From the NCBI RefSeq assembly GCF_027943255.1, contig NC_072897.1, positions 40,832,044-40,896,043 of the forward strand: DNA of 64,000 nucleotides. The letters are read 5' to 3'. Positions 63,600-64,000 of this stretch are shown here, piece by piece (position 1 is the first letter of the stretch; each line of letters starts with the position of its first letter). The position numbers and the translations under genes are program-made. Source of the DNA: Anastrepha obliqua. Taxonomy: Eukaryota > Arthropoda > Insecta > Diptera > Tephritidae. The notes under the pieces are model-generated. The model saw nothing but the letters and a program-made list of their open reading frames with translations, was not told where the DNA came from and did no database searches.

Positions 63600-64000
63600 A
63601 CCCGTTTACGAAAAAGATCGTTGAGTTGGTTTAAGTTGGGACCCAACAGCAGATGAGCTTTTCTTTAAGTGAATGTTAAACAGAACATCGGATGTATCAC
63701 AAAACTTTGGGTCGCCAAACTGTTTGATCCCCCCGGCATGGTAGCGCTAATTGTTTGCTGCTGGAATCACCCACTCCCAGATGCACTTCAAGATACGTGG
63801 GCCTAATTTTACAAAGAAATCGTCGTTATAAACCATATTTTGTACCACGATAGTTAGACTTGGCTGAGAGCAAGATTACTACGCTGCTTGCTTTTTTTTG
63901 ATGCAAGTATACTTGCCTATGCGGCTGTCCTCTATATTAGGACAACAGACGATGAAGGTCATTCAATAGTATCATTACTAACGGCTCTCATAAAAGTGAT
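63600..64000 (+). pseudogene. BEL/Pao pol remnant (RT thumb / RNase H start), runs off window
   Basis: Frame-broken reading gives LFDPPGMVALIVCCW (a degenerate IFDPLGxxxP word), then KKSSL and, near 63895-63940, LMQVYLPMRLSSI and AYAAVLYIRTTDDEGHSI in another frame, resembling the FSDASxxAYxAVxY region of the RNase H domain in Pao elements. Most of the RT itself is missing between 63500 and 63650. Confidence 0.45.

Overview
The window looks like repeat-rich chromosomal DNA of an insect, most likely a dipteran and plausibly a tephritid-like fruit fly (inference). The reasons are A+T-rich intergenic DNA, insect-type jockey, R1/LOA and BEL/Pao retroelements, many Tc1/mariner elements (two of DD41D type, a class first known from Ceratitis), animal Helitrons ending in CTAG, and a tRNA-derived SINE. 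I see no operons, rRNA or CRISPR. Almost every coding stretch belongs to a transposable element (TE), and almost all are broken by stops, frameshifts or deletions. The only intact long reading frame is the 1,499-codon Helitron Rep/helicase at 52987-57486.

Layout. 1-120 is the tail of an exon, minus strand, encoding part of a zeste/SANT-like domain. 560-1590 is a dead mariner. 1.8-3.7 kb holds minus-strand LINE ORF1 debris. 4.7-5.46 kb holds decayed, spliced-looking exons resembling the C-terminus of nucleoporin Nup160. 5.8-9.0 kb is a stack of minus-strand LINE fragments (jockey, then LOA-like). 9.8-10.4 kb holds mariner-derived MITEs. 10.6-11.5 kb is a LINE of the F52C9.6-like type. 12.1-16.3 kb is a LINE endonuclease domain split first by a TIR element (12145-13539) and then by a non-autonomous Helitron (13720-15545) that carries a two-block higher-order repeat. 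16.4-19.8 kb holds an R1/LOA LINE, a deleted mariner and a LINE tail. 19.95-23.05 kb is a minus-strand jockey LINE interrupted by another LINE and by a DD41D element (21700-22998).

25.2-28.1 kb is a LINE with a PHD-like ORF1 and an intact YADD motif. 29.1-32.9 kb holds LOA-like and jockey fragments plus a tRNA-derived SINE (30389-30718). 33.4-37.2 kb is a minus-strand R1 LINE split by a TA-flanked DD34D mariner (33982-35246). 37.56-40.43 kb is a head-to-tail run of four Tc1/mariner-derived elements separated only by TA boundaries. 40.5-41.1 kb is a minus-strand env-like remnant. 41.56-44.5 kb is a decayed multi-domain gene of an uncharacterised, TE-like protein family.

The most striking object is 45.34-57.76 kb: two Helitron copies head to head as a near-perfect palindrome with ~6.05-kb arms and a 322-bp spacer. 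The spacer is itself a Helitron 5' end. The right copy is complete (TC at 51391, CTAG at 57758, intact Rep-helicase). The left copy lacks that 5' end and has a nonsense codon. A 34-bp sequence occurs at the left edge of both arms, and the two outer flanks belong to unrelated retroelements, so this is a rearranged locus and not two simple insertions.

57.76-59.0 kb is the 3' part of a gypsy-type element (integrase, envelope tail, possible LTR start). It is cut by a 2.5-kb DNA transposon with ~575-bp terminal inverted repeats (59004-61499) encoding a DGAASQYK-type protein. From ~61.56 kb to the window end there is a decayed BEL/Pao element. All functional statements rest on reading the translated frames; no database search was run.
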